From NCBI GenBank assembly GCA_005798405.1, contig SYJQ01000029.1, positions 1-34,741 on the forward strand: a stretch of 34,741 nucleotides of DNA, read 5' to 3'. The position numbers were made by a program, and so were the translations under genes. This DNA comes from Nitrosopumilaceae archaeon (GTDB taxonomy: Archaea > Thermoproteota > Nitrososphaeria > Nitrososphaerales > Nitrosopumilaceae). This document shows, in pieces, positions 16,469 to 24,576 of the stretch (its first letter is position 1; every line of letters begins with the position of its first letter). The notes beneath the pieces were generated by a model that was not told the DNA's origin, did no database searches, and was given only the letters and a program-made list of their open reading frames with translations.

Positions 16469-16867
16469 ATGTTATTCAAAAAGAAGAAATTAGATAGACA
16501 GATTTCTCTGCAAAAAAAAGTTTTGGACAGTATTTTGTCTTATTGCCAAATGAAACATCCCAATGAGTGTATTCTTATTTTAAAAGGTAAATCAAAACAA
16601 GGGCAAGTCTTAATTGAAGGACTAGTAATTCCACCGTTTAATTATTCTGGGCCAACATTTGCAGGATTCCCTCAATCTTTTTTGCCATTTGATATGAGCT
16701 ATGTTGGAATTGTTCACTCCCATCCAAGTGGAACTGCTGACCCATCTGTTACTGATCTTCATAATTTCTTTGGGTTGGTATCTTTAATTGTAAAATCCCC
16801 CTATGGCGATGATGATATTTTTGCATGGGATAGTAACGGTGACTCTATAGAACTAGTAATTGTCTAA
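16469..16867 (+). CDS. JAMM (JAB1/MPN) metallopeptidase
   Basis: 132 residues from ATG 16469. It carries the complete JAMM zinc-protease signature: Glu33, then His83 and His85 of HSHPSG, Ser93 and Asp96 (H-x-H-x7-S-x2-D). In archaea such enzymes remove ubiquitin-like modifiers (SAMPs) or act in sulfur transfer; Rpn11 is the eukaryotic cousin. No ubiquitin-like or E1 gene is in the window. The basic N-terminus (MLFKKKKLDRQ) resembles the basic start of the coiled-coil protein 40 bases upstream, hinting at membrane or nucleic-acid association. The nearest functional clue is that shared cluster. Confidence 0.92.
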   Translation: MLFKKKKLDRQISLQKKVLDSILSYCQMKHPNECILILKGKSKQGQVLIEGLVIPPFNYSGPTFAGFPQSFLPFDMSYVGIVHSHPSGTADPSVTDLHNFFGLVSLIVKSPYGDDDIFAWDSNGDSIELVIV

Positions 16868-16915
16868 TGGAAAATATCTAAATTCCTTAGAAAAAAAATG
16901 AAAAATACTGACAAA

Positions 16916-16926
16916 ACTTTATAAGT
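16916..16926 (+). promoter_or_regulatory. TATA box before the membrane zinc-ribbon gene
   Basis: The sequence actttataagt, with TTTATAAG, is a near-ideal archaeal TATA box. It lies about 25-30 bases before the TTG start at 16950, so the mRNA should be leaderless or nearly so, and the gene has its own promoter separate from the JAMM gene. This spacing helps decide the TTG start. Confidence 0.65.
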
Positions 16927-16949
16927 ATTTTGAGTATACTTTCATTGAA

Positions 16950-17261
16950 TTGTTTAATTATAAGACATATTTGATATTCTTGTTTGCGTCACTAGGAATT
17001 AGTATTGGATTGCAAATGATTCTACCATTCCCATATGGTCTTGGTGCTGCTTTGGCTATTTTTATAGCATTTCCAATGTTGTTAAGAAAACGATACATGG
17101 GTCGTATGAAGGGATACGGTGATTCTGGAACCGGTGGTGGATTCTTTGGAATGAATTCTGGCGGTTCTGGTGTACGTTATGTGTGCCTAGTTTGCAGTAA
17201 CAAACACAAAGGCGGTACTTGTCCAAGATGTGGTTCTAAAATGCAACGTGCTGATTTCTAA
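16950..17261 (+). CDS. Membrane zinc-ribbon protein
   Basis: 103 residues from TTG 16950, chosen because a strong TATA box sits at the right distance and the N-terminus (MFNYKTYLIF) makes a clean start. Two close TM helices lie at about residues 6-24 and 29-46 (LGAALAIFIAFPMLL). A basic patch RKRYMGRMKG and a Gly-rich linker follow, then a C-terminal zinc ribbon with CLVC and CPRC. From memory this protein is strongly conserved in thaumarchaea, especially the end MQRADF. The cytosolic zinc ribbon probably binds a partner or nucleic acid at the membrane. Function unknown. Confidence 0.85.
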   Translation: MFNYKTYLIFLFASLGISIGLQMILPFPYGLGAALAIFIAFPMLLRKRYMGRMKGYGDSGTGGGFFGMNSGGSGVRYVCLVCSNKHKGGTCPRCGSKMQRADF

Positions 17262-17270
17262 AATATTAAA

Positions 17271-17585
17271 ATGTCTTTAGATCAAATTAGGAAAAAAGTA
17301 ATGTTTCATAACTCCATTGATGTTTGGATTGCAGCATGTATTGAAAAAAATATCGATTGGTCAGATACTGAAAAATACAAAAAATTTATTTCTTATTTAT
17401 TGAAAAATAATTTAAATCTGAAAGCATTTTCTTTATGTGCTCATGAAGCAGGTGCAACAGAACAAGAGAAAACAAAATTCGCTGATACTTTATCTGAGTC
17501 TAAAGATCCAAATGCTGCAACATACACAATAAAACTAAACGATGCAACATTGGATGTAATTCGAAAATTCAATTTACAAGATTGA
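17271..17585 (+). CDS. Hypothetical helical protein
   Basis: 104 residues from ATG 17271, nine bases after the zinc-ribbon stop, so probably the same transcript. It is mostly helical (MSLDQIRKKVMFHNSIDVW, then WSDTEKYKKFISYLLKNN) with no TM. It has two Cys, at positions 23 and about 56. Its TGA touches the stop of the oppositely oriented permease gene with no base between. Family not recognised; conserved-looking. Confidence 0.75.
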   Translation: MSLDQIRKKVMFHNSIDVWIAACIEKNIDWSDTEKYKKFISYLLKNNLNLKAFSLCAHEAGATEQEKTKFADTLSESKDPNAATYTIKLNDATLDVIRKFNLQD

Positions 17586-18953
17586 CTATCTTTTGAGTTT
17601 TGGATTTACGATTGAATCCAATGCATTTCCTATGAAAACAAAAGCTAATCCTGTAATAGCTATCATTATCCCCGGAGGCATTATCCACCACCACAGTCCT
17701 CTTGCAGATGCACCGTATGTATTGGCATCATGTAAAATTTGACCCCATGTTGGAAACGATGGATCACCTAATCCTAGAAAACTTAGTCCTGCCTCTGTAG
17801 TGATGGCAGCTGGCACCGATATGGCAATACTTGCAAACGCATAAGGTAGTAATTGTGGCAAAATATGCCTAAATACGATCTTTGAGTCTTTTTGACCCAT
17901 CATTTTTGCAGCTTCCACATAACCTCTGATTTTGATTTGCAATGACATGCTTCTTGCAACTTTTGCAATTCCAACCCATCCAAATAACATCAGAAATCCA
18001 ACCATGACAAAAATACTATTGCTAATTGTAACTGATAGAATGATCAAAAATGGGAGCGCAGGAAGCGCATAAATGACATCATTAAACCGCATCATTGCTT
18101 CGTCTGTTTTTTTACCTCTATACCCAGCATACACACCATACAACAAACCCATTAACACTGAAGCTATTGCCACAACAAGTCCTATGAAAAGTGCCAATGG
18201 GGTTCCCCAAAGCAGTCCTACAGCTAAATCTCTTCTTAACTCATCTGTTCCCATTACTCCAAATGCTTTTCCTCCTATGATGAGTCTGGATTCTGGAATT
18301 TGATTTTCTGAATTACTGTTGTACATTTTGATTAAAAAAACATAATTCCCTTTTAACGGCTCATGTTTCTCTGTTTTAGAAAAAATAATGTCTTCTGAGG
18401 ATAAATTACTTGAAGAAAATAAAAACTTGTTTGATTGAAGATTCAGGTTTTTTTTAATTATGTCATCTGTGGAAAATATCCTTTCGCTATGAATTGAATT
18501 TGAATTTGAGTATGGCATTGATGATGATAATAGTCTTAATTGTATCCCGTCTGGACGTATTACATCAATCTGTAATAATGGCGTGCCTGAATATTTTGCT
18601 GAAAATTCATAAATAAAATCATTTGGAAAGTCATCATAGTCAAAATTTACTCCAAATTGGTGAGATGTAACTGATATGTCTCTTGATATTTCGTAGTTGA
18701 TATTTGGCGTATCTAAAATTCTGTGTTCTGGAATTTTTTCACTCAAAAATAAATTAATCCACACTGGTATGGCTACCTTGGGATATGCAATCCATTTTAC
18801 TGGATCATTCCATTCTTTAAAAGTATCAACAGGAGTTACAACAACTACAGTAATTGATGTGAAAATCAAAATTACTAAAATAGAGATACCTGCAATTCCT
18901 ATTTTGCTTTTAAAAAATTCTTCCTTTATTTCTTGAGGTGTGATGTTACTCAT
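17586..18953 (-). CDS. dppC: ABC transporter permease, DppC/OppC type
   Basis: 455 residues, well above the usual 280-310, because about 200 extra residues lie between TM1 (about 19-39) and the permease core. That insert (about 40-240) is hydrophilic, Ser/Asn-rich and presumably extracellular. The core from about 240 has the binding-protein-dependent permease features: a TM bundle, the EAA loop seen as EAAKMMGQKDSKIVFRHILP, and EAGLSFLGLG, typical of DppC-type dipeptide/nickel/oligopeptide permeases. It overlaps the dppB stop in TAATG, so it is coupled. No ATPase or solute-binding gene is next to it here. Substrate unknown: peptides, or a metal chelate, are options. Confidence 0.9.
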   Translation of the reverse strand: MSNITPQEIKEEFFKSKIGIAGISILVILIFTSITVVVVTPVDTFKEWNDPVKWIAYPKVAIPVWINLFLSEKIPEHRILDTPNINYEISRDISVTSHQFGVNFDYDDFPNDFIYEFSAKYSGTPLLQIDVIRPDGIQLRLLSSSMPYSNSNSIHSERIFSTDDIIKKNLNLQSNKFLFSSSNLSSEDIIFSKTEKHEPLKGNYVFLIKMYNSNSENQIPESRLIIGGKAFGVMGTDELRRDLAVGLLWGTPLALFIGLVVAIASVLMGLLYGVYAGYRGKKTDEAMMRFNDVIYALPALPFLIILSVTISNSIFVMVGFLMLFGWVGIAKVARSMSLQIKIRGYVEAAKMMGQKDSKIVFRHILPQLLPYAFASIAISVPAAITTEAGLSFLGLGDPSFPTWGQILHDANTYGASARGLWWWIMPPGIMIAITGLAFVFIGNALDSIVNPKLKR

Positions 18954-20005
18954 TATTCCGTTCTCACTCTCGGATCAAAATACCCATACAACAAATCAGC
19001 AACAAATATGCTAATCAGAAAAAACACTGTCAAAATGTATGTGGCACCAATTATTACAGGAAGATCCATGACTGTGATTGCCTCAAAATACAGTCTACCC
19101 ATGCCTGGCCAGTCAAATACGGCCTCTGTAATTATTGCTCCTCCAAGCGAACCTGAAAGACTCAATGCTAGAATGGTAACTATTGGCGGTGCAGCGTTCT
19201 TTAGAGCGTGAGTATAAACTATTTTTTTCTGATTTACCCCCATTGTTTTTTTTGCGATAATGAAATCCTCTTGCATTATTCCAACTATGAAATTTCTCAC
19301 CAAATATGCCCATGATCCAAATCCTATCATTACAATTGTGATCAAAGGTAGTGTCATGTGATATAGCAAAGATATGATATAATTTGGATCAGATGATGGA
19401 ATTAGTGGTGTTGCTCTTGCAGGAAAAATTTGATACACAAATGAAAATACAAATATCATCAACATCCCTATCCACCAAACAGGAAAACTAGAACTAATGA
19501 TTGCAAAACTGGATGTTATCCTATCAATAACTGACCCTGCTTTACTTCCAGACAGTGCTCCTAGAAAAATACCTATTACGGATATTATGATTGTTGCAGT
19601 TGTAAATAACAATACTGTTCTGGGTAATTTTTCTAAAATGATCTCTTTAACATCTGATGAACCTGAATCACTAGTAAGAAATGTTGCATGACCAAAGTCT
19701 AAAAATAATATTTTATACATTGTAAACCCAATTCTTTGTGGAGAATACCACGGCTCGTATAATCCCAAAGTTTTGATTCTCTGATCAATCTGTGATTGAA
19801 CAAATGATTCAAATTCATTTACCGATGAAAAACTTTCTGCAATTGCAGGATTTTCTGTAATTTCAGACCTTACTTGAAACACAACTCCTTGTTTCAATAT
19901 GTTGTCCATGTTTGATCCTACTAGTGCGATTGTGATGAGTAATGTTATCATCAAAACTCCAAACATTGTAATTAAACGTGTAGCGACATATCTCTTCAAA
20001 GTCAT
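18953..20005 (-). CDS. dppB: ABC transporter permease, DppB/OppB type
   Basis: 350 residues from ATG 20005. It starts MTLKRYVATRLITMFGVLMI, the usual first TM of DppB. A periplasmic region follows (about 35-125, including YSPQRIG), then five further TM helices. The EAA-like loop is IIAKKTMGVNQKKIVYTHAL, followed by GGAIITEAVFDWPGMG, a strong DppB signature. It pairs with dppC through an overlapping stop/start. The partner ATPases (DppD/F) and solute-binding protein are not in the window and may be encoded elsewhere, as is common in thaumarchaea. It forms the transmembrane path of an importer for small peptides or related compounds. Confidence 0.92.
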   Translation of the reverse strand: MTLKRYVATRLITMFGVLMITLLITIALVGSNMDNILKQGVVFQVRSEITENPAIAESFSSVNEFESFVQSQIDQRIKTLGLYEPWYSPQRIGFTMYKILFLDFGHATFLTSDSGSSDVKEIILEKLPRTVLLFTTATIIISVIGIFLGALSGSKAGSVIDRITSSFAIISSSFPVWWIGMLMIFVFSFVYQIFPARATPLIPSSDPNYIISLLYHMTLPLITIVMIGFGSWAYLVRNFIVGIMQEDFIIAKKTMGVNQKKIVYTHALKNAAPPIVTILALSLSGSLGGAIITEAVFDWPGMGRLYFEAITVMDLPVIIGATYILTVFFLISIFVADLLYGYFDPRVRTE

Positions 20006-20195
20006 TAAACAGAAATGGTAAACTAAGTTTATAATAATTGCAGTTCGAATCTGAGTTTAGTATGATCTTGATGCCCTGGTAAATCTGATATTGTATTTGT
20101 GCCTAAATTGTACCTTTTATCCTAATGTTGCTTTTTAATTGAAAATTAATGTGCCTATATATTTTGAAAATTCTAATTTACTATGACTTCTCATA

Positions 20196-20504
20196 ATGTA
20201 TATGGCAAAAAATCATTCATTTGACCCTGATAAACTTGTATTGACAAAAAATGAAATTCTTGAATTTTGTGACAAAGTCCTAGAAAAATGGAACAAACAC
20301 CCTAGCAAAAATGCCAATAATATTCTAGCAATGACTGCAGTTAAGGCAAGTATCGTTTGGACTGATGAAGATTCTCTCAAAGCAATATGGAGTGAAATCA
20401 TTCGTTGGGTTTTTGAACTCCTTTATGAAAATGCCCTCTCCCAAGGTAAAACCAATGCTGATGATTGGTCTAATGTCATGAAAAAATTAAAGAATAAAAA
20501 ATAA
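20196..20504 (+). CDS. Hypothetical helical protein next to SWIM gene
   Basis: 102 residues from ATG 20196 (MYMAKNHSFD); a second ATG at 20202 is equally possible. The sequence is helical and charged (LTKNEILEFCDKVLEKW, then WSEIIRWVFELLYENAL), with one Cys and a basic C-terminus (MKKLKNKK). No TM. The SWIM zinc-finger gene follows 18 bases later on the same strand, so the two are probably co-transcribed. Function unknown, and the pairing suggests a nucleic-acid-related role. Confidence 0.75.
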   Translation: MYMAKNHSFDPDKLVLTKNEILEFCDKVLEKWNKHPSKNANNILAMTAVKASIVWTDEDSLKAIWSEIIRWVFELLYENALSQGKTNADDWSNVMKKLKNKK

Positions 20505-20522
20505 CCATATGAAGATTATATC

Positions 20523-20759
20523 ATGAGTGCAAGCACAATACGAAAGGCCAAAAAACTAGTCGAAAATGGTGGCGTTGTTAAAATCGATGATGATCTATAT
20601 CAAATAAAATCTTCATCTGATCCTGAAAAATCTTATTTTGTAACATCTGACACATGTGAATGTCCTGGATTCAAAAATTTCTACAAGTTTCATCATGGAA
20701 AGGGATTAAAAGCTAATTGTTCACATTTAGAAGCAATAAGAATTTTTAAAGACGCTTGA
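20523..20759 (+). CDS. SWIM-type zinc-finger protein
   Basis: 78 residues from ATG 20523. It is a compact stand-alone SWIM domain: CxC at residues 45-47, then CxH at 66-68, separated by 18 residues (CECPGFKN...NCSHLEA). SWIM domains bind DNA or proteins and are found in SNF2-related and recombination proteins (for example the Shu/SWS1 group and bacterial SNF2 fusions). The N-terminal half (KLVENGGVVKIDDDLYQI) is the usual beta-hairpin before the zinc site. A SNF2 ATPase gene is 2.1 kb downstream. Confidence 0.9.
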   Translation: MSASTIRKAKKLVENGGVVKIDDDLYQIKSSSDPEKSYFVTSDTCECPGFKNFYKFHHGKGLKANCSHLEAIRIFKDA

Positions 20760-20891
20760 ATTTTATTTGTTTAATTTTTTATGGTGATTTAATTTGTTTG
20801 ATTATAATTGACATTGCTTCTCCCTATCTGAAATCTACTGATGGCGATTAGTATGAAAATTATTAATTATCTAAAAATAGAAAAATTTCTG

Positions 20892-21059
20892 TTATATGCA
20901 ACAAATAGATTTTTTGAATGTTTCTGAATCCCTCTCAAAGTTACATTCCTTGCATACTTGCCAGCTTCTTTTTTTCAGAATTGTAAAAGATGTTTCATAA
21001 CTTACAGAATACATCTTTCCACCACAGGCTGGACATGGTAGGGGTATGTCGATTTTCAT
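20892..21059 (-). CDS. Small zinc-ribbon protein (55 aa)
   Basis: 55 residues from ATG 21059 to a TAA at 20892-20894, below the size most gene finders report confidently. It carries CPACGG (residues 9-14) and CKEC (about 36-39), giving a four-Cys zinc ribbon, plus a terminal CC pair. Upstream is a TATA-like ttataatta about 27 bases before the ATG, consistent with a leaderless mRNA. The zinc ribbon in a short basic protein suggests nucleic-acid or protein binding. It occupies the centre of the otherwise empty 20760-21249 interval, and I see nothing else there but the PEFG gene promoter. Confidence 0.75.
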   Translation of the reverse strand: MKIDIPLPCPACGGKMYSVSYETSFTILKKRSWQVCKECNFERDSETFKKSICCI

Positions 21060-21219
21060 TGATGGTATTGATGTTTTTTTAATTATAAGGCACGCGTATG
21101 ATTGATAAATCGTTCATACTAATTTTCATATTGTTTTTTAGAATAATTGCATCTCCATCGATTTTTTTTTAATTAATTCTGTTTTATTTTAGATAAAAAA
21201 GTATGTTTTCTTAAAAATC

Positions 21220-21230
21220 TATAAATATTA
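21220..21230 (+). promoter_or_regulatory. TATA box before PEFG-CTERM gene
   Basis: The stretch tataaatatta is a strong TATA box starting 30 bases before ATG 21250. It is consistent with transcription starting at or very near the ATG. Confidence 0.65.
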
Positions 21231-21249
21231 TGATCTTTGCCGTTATAAC

Positions 21250-21807
21250 ATGAATCGCTTCGTTTTATCTGCTCTATTTCTATCTTTTATTGCTTCATTG
21301 TCTTTATTTGGCGTATCTTATGCCACATCAGAATTCACCTGTAACAATTGTGTTCAAATTCCCTCTTATGAAATTGATCATTACAAAGAAATGTTTCCCT
21401 TAACTGTGTGGACTGATTCTACCCTTTATGATCATCAATCAATTATTCATGTAACAGGATACCTGAAACCACAAAATAATATCGCACCAATACTAGCTGT
21501 TGTAACTAATCCTATTGGAAATGTAGTGACCATTCAACAAATATCACCTGATATTGATGGAAATTTTTCTTTTGAACTAAACACTGAAAGCCCACTCTGG
21601 AAACAAGATGGTGAATATGTTTTAAAAGTTCAAAGCGGTGCCGAGACTAGACAATTCAAAACCTCTTTTACTCTAACAAGTGATCCGCTTATTCAAAGTC
21701 ACGTTGTACCTGAATTTGGCTCCGTAACTATATTGATTCTAATTGGCTCCATTATGTCTATTTTAGTAATTGGTAGGTCATTTTCCAATAGATTTGTCAA
21801 GTTCTAA
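21250..21807 (+). CDS. PEFG-CTERM anchored surface protein
   Basis: 185 residues from ATG 21250. Residues 1-25 are a signal peptide (LFLSFIASLSLFGVSYA). The C-terminus has the PEFG-CTERM sorting signal: VPEFGSVTI, a TM helix (about 155-171) and a basic tail (IGRSFSNRFVKF). This is the thaumarchaeal version of PEP-CTERM/PGF-CTERM sorting, in which an archaeosortase-like enzyme cleaves or anchors the protein at the PEFG site. The mature part is a single beta-sandwich-like region with two Cys near the start (FTCNNCVQIP) and strands such as SIIHVTGYL. Role unknown: perhaps a surface-layer or adhesion component. Confidence 0.9.
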   Translation: MNRFVLSALFLSFIASLSLFGVSYATSEFTCNNCVQIPSYEIDHYKEMFPLTVWTDSTLYDHQSIIHVTGYLKPQNNIAPILAVVTNPIGNVVTIQQISPDIDGNFSFELNTESPLWKQDGEYVLKVQSGAETRQFKTSFTLTSDPLIQSHVVPEFGSVTILILIGSIMSILVIGRSFSNRFVKF

Positions 21808-21854
21808 AACTCTATCACGTTCTTAAACCTCTACACCAAAGCAATTATGAATAC

Positions 21855-22514
21855 ATGGATTTAGCAAAATTCCGCAATGATGTTTATGATGTAACTGACA
21901 AACTATCTAAAAATTTGAAAGAAACTGATTTACCAAAACTCCACTTTGTACGTCAACAATTAATAGAAATGTATCAAAAAAATCTTGTAAAAATTAATCA
22001 TTCTGTTTTAGAGCTCATTTGTGCATCTAATCTGATCATACGTGGGCATTCAGTCGAAGTGGAAAAACAAATCTCTGATATTTTGGTGTGTGATATTTTT
22101 GCAAAAAAAGGAGGTGGGACTACAATTATTGAAATTGAAACTGGTTTTACTCCACCTGATCATGCCATGGATACTATTGATTATTTTACTGCAAGAATTA
22201 TGAGTAAAATTGCAAGATACAGTCAGTACTGTTCAAAATTTTCTTTGGCAACTCCGGTCATAGGACTCATCCCTATACCCAAGATCTTTCTTATTCCCCC
22301 AAATGCAAGAAATGAATCAGACGTAAAAAAAGTTAAGGAACTCTGTGACAGATATTACAAAAATCCTCCAATATCCTACACTGACATATTAAATGCCCAT
22401 TTACACTCAATTTATCTAATAAATATTGATAAGGGATTTGCCAAAGAAATTGATCCTCAAGGATATGTGGAACTTACGGATAAACTGCTTCAAAGAAGTG
22501 AAGTTGAATACTGA
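21855..22514 (+). CDS. Possible PD-(D/E)xK nuclease-fold protein
   Basis: 219 residues from ATG 21855, with a ttaaacc TATA-like motif about 25-30 bases upstream. The central block (about residues 53-97) holds a helix with Glu53 (LELICASNLIIRGH), an Asp in ISDILVCDIF and a strand IIEIETG. This order (E - D - E-x-x) is that of the restriction-endonuclease-like fold, although the usual catalytic Lys in E-x-K is Glu/Thr here, so activity is uncertain. A C-terminal half follows with Pro-rich LIPIPKIFLIPP and a helical tail. No TM. It lies between a PEFG gene and a SNF2 gene, and the fold is inferred only from motif order. Confidence 0.5.
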   Translation: MDLAKFRNDVYDVTDKLSKNLKETDLPKLHFVRQQLIEMYQKNLVKINHSVLELICASNLIIRGHSVEVEKQISDILVCDIFAKKGGGTTIIEIETGFTPPDHAMDTIDYFTARIMSKIARYSQYCSKFSLATPVIGLIPIPKIFLIPPNARNESDVKKVKELCDRYYKNPPISYTDILNAHLHSIYLINIDKGFAKEIDPQGYVELTDKLLQRSEVEY

Positions 22515-22568
22515 CACACATAAGTAAAAATAGAAAAAATACAAATTCATCTTCATTTTACTGCTAGT

Positions 22569-22703
22569 ATGATTTGTGCTGCTTGTGAATCTAGAAAACA
22601 CTATGAATGCATTGATTGTGTGAAAAACCATGAAACCCATCTATGTCAATGTGACTGTCATGATGAAAACACAAAGCCCCATCCAGTTGATAAACCTCAT
22701 TAA
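22569..22703 (+). CDS. Cys/His-rich micro-protein (44 aa)
   Basis: 44 residues from ATG 22569 to TAA 22701-22703, a gene too short for most gene finders. It has seven Cys (3, 6, 14, 17, 26, 28, 30) and six His in 44 residues: CAAC, CIDC, then CQCDC, with HDENTKPHP near the end. This is far above chance and fits one or two zinc or iron sites. No TM. It lies between the nuclease-like gene and the SNF2 gene, starting 55 bases after the former's stop. Function unknown: a metal-binding or regulatory peptide is the simplest reading. Confidence 0.7.
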   Translation: MICAACESRKHYECIDCVKNHETHLCQCDCHDENTKPHPVDKPH

Positions 22704-22851
22704 TCTTAACGCCTACGGTCGGCTTGAAATTTTTGTGCCTAAATCTATGAATTCATTCATATTTTAACTATTGTAGATTTTTGAAGATCAACTGTCTGAT
22801 CGTAAGAAACATCAAGATTCATAAGGCAAAAAAACATTCTATCGACAAATT

Positions 22852-24576
22852 ATGGCGACATCCATGGAAAATTTTGGAACATTGGAGTATGTTTTGGACA
22901 AATACTCAAAAATTTGGAGTTGGAAGATTACGGGTCAACGTGCAGTCAGTATGATCTCACGGCTTGTGCCTGAAGCATGGTATGGTGAAAACATCAATGA
23001 GGTGATAATTCCTGACAGTATTGAAAGCGTAAAACAGATCAAACTAATTATGGATAGATATCCGCTGGAAATTCTATCTAAATCTGCATGGCAGAGAAAA
23101 ATCGTGAAAACATATACTCCAAAACCAACACTTCCTCCAATTAAATACAATCTTCATCGTGCAAAAGCTGGGGAACAATTCCGAGGAAAACTACTGAACT
23201 TTCAAAAAGAGGGATTGGATTTCTTGTTAAAATCCTCTGGCAATGCATTACTTGCAGATGAAATGGGTCTAGGAAAAACTGTTCAAACTTTATCTTATGT
23301 TGCCACTGAGAAACAAACTTTTCCGGTATTGGTTGTAGCACCATTAGTGACGCTAAATAATTGGGAAAGAGAAATTTCCAAATTTATGAAGAAAAAAAGC
23401 AGGAATGGAAGAATAATTGAATCTGAATCATCCACATCAACTATTATACGAACTGGAAAATCCAAAGAACTTCCTGCGACTGATTTTTACATAATTAATT
23501 ACGAATTACTTTACAAACGTCTCTCTGATTTATCAAAACTTAATATCCGAACTATAGTATGTGATGAAGTTCATAATCTAAGATCAAAGACGACTCAGAA
23601 ATACAAAGCTGTTAAAAAATTAGCTGCATTACCTTCTCTTTCTTACAGAATTGGACTTTCAGGTACTCCAATTTTTAACAGAGGTTCTGAAATTTGGCCA
23701 ATAGTCGATATCTTGAGACCTGGACTGCTTGGCAGCTTTAAGGAATTTTGTGAATATTTTTGTTATGTTAATGAAAAAGGCAAAGCAATCGTACTTGAAA
23801 ATAAAAGGGCATCTCTTCGAAATGAACTACAAAAACATGTGATGCTAAGACGTAAAAAATCAGATGTTTTAAAGGAATTAAAAGATAAAGTTCGTTACAA
23901 AGAGGTCATTGATGCCGATACTGATTATTACTTTAATGAACTAGGAAAAATATGGACTAAACTGGAAGAAGAACAAAAAGATGCTGAAACTGCTTTTGAC
24001 AAGTCTGCTTCATACCAAAGAGCGATTCAAAGTGAGAGACAGATTGCAGGGGTTGCAAAATTGCCACACGTAATTAATTTTGTTAAAAATATTATGGAAA
24101 TAGAAGAAAGCGTTGTAGTCTTTTGCCATCATAAAGTTATTCATAAATTATTACATGAGAGTCTTGAAGAATTTTCCCCTGTTTCTATTATCGGTGGTCA
24201 AACTGATAAAACACGTCAAGATCAAATAGACAAATTTCAAAAAGGCGAATCAAAATTAATGATAGCAGGTTTAAGAGCTGGAAATGTGGGAATTAATTTG
24301 ACTAGAGCTAAATATGTAATTTTTGCAGAACTGGATTGGAGTCCTGCGATTCATAGACAGGCTGAAGATAGATTGCATAGAATTGGTCAAAAGAACACTG
24401 TTTTTGCATACTATCTAATTGGAAACGGCACTTTAGATGATCACGTTGCAAACATTTTGGTCGATAAAAGCTATGAAATTGATTCTATCATGGATGAAAC
24501 TGTAGATACCTATGAAAATAAAGACAAGGCAGAATTAATTCTAGCCCAAATTCATGATAAAATAAGATCAAAATAA
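22852..24576 (+). CDS. SNF2-family ATPase (SMARCAL1/ZRANB3-like)
   Basis: 574 residues from ATG 22852. It is a superfamily-2 DNA translocase with FQKEGLDFLL (Q-like motif), DEMGLGKT (Walker A, 136-143), DEVH (Walker B, 238-241), LSGTP (motif III, 269-273) and DRLHRIGQK (motif VI, about 506-514). The order and spacing are those of the SMARCAL1/ZRANB3 annealing-helicase branch, which remodels stalled forks. Residues 1-110 are an extra N-terminal domain without a recognised motif. Members anneal or strand-switch DNA using ATP. The SWIM zinc-finger gene and the nuclease-like gene lie within 2.3 kb upstream on the same strand, and bacterial homologs are often linked or fused to SWIM. The TAA abuts the reverse-strand regulator gene with no base between the stops. 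Confidence 0.93.
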   Translation: MATSMENFGTLEYVLDKYSKIWSWKITGQRAVSMISRLVPEAWYGENINEVIIPDSIESVKQIKLIMDRYPLEILSKSAWQRKIVKTYTPKPTLPPIKYNLHRAKAGEQFRGKLLNFQKEGLDFLLKSSGNALLADEMGLGKTVQTLSYVATEKQTFPVLVVAPLVTLNNWEREISKFMKKKSRNGRIIESESSTSTIIRTGKSKELPATDFYIINYELLYKRLSDLSKLNIRTIVCDEVHNLRSKTTQKYKAVKKLAALPSLSYRIGLSGTPIFNRGSEIWPIVDILRPGLLGSFKEFCEYFCYVNEKGKAIVLENKRASLRNELQKHVMLRRKKSDVLKELKDKVRYKEVIDADTDYYFNELGKIWTKLEEEQKDAETAFDKSASYQRAIQSERQIAGVAKLPHVINFVKNIMEIEESVVVFCHHKVIHKLLHESLEEFSPVSIIGGQTDKTRQDQIDKFQKGESKLMIAGLRAGNVGINLTRAKYVIFAELDWSPAIHRQAEDRLHRIGQKNTVFAYYLIGNGTLDDHVANILVDKSYEIDSIMDETVDTYENKDKAELILAQIHDKIRSK

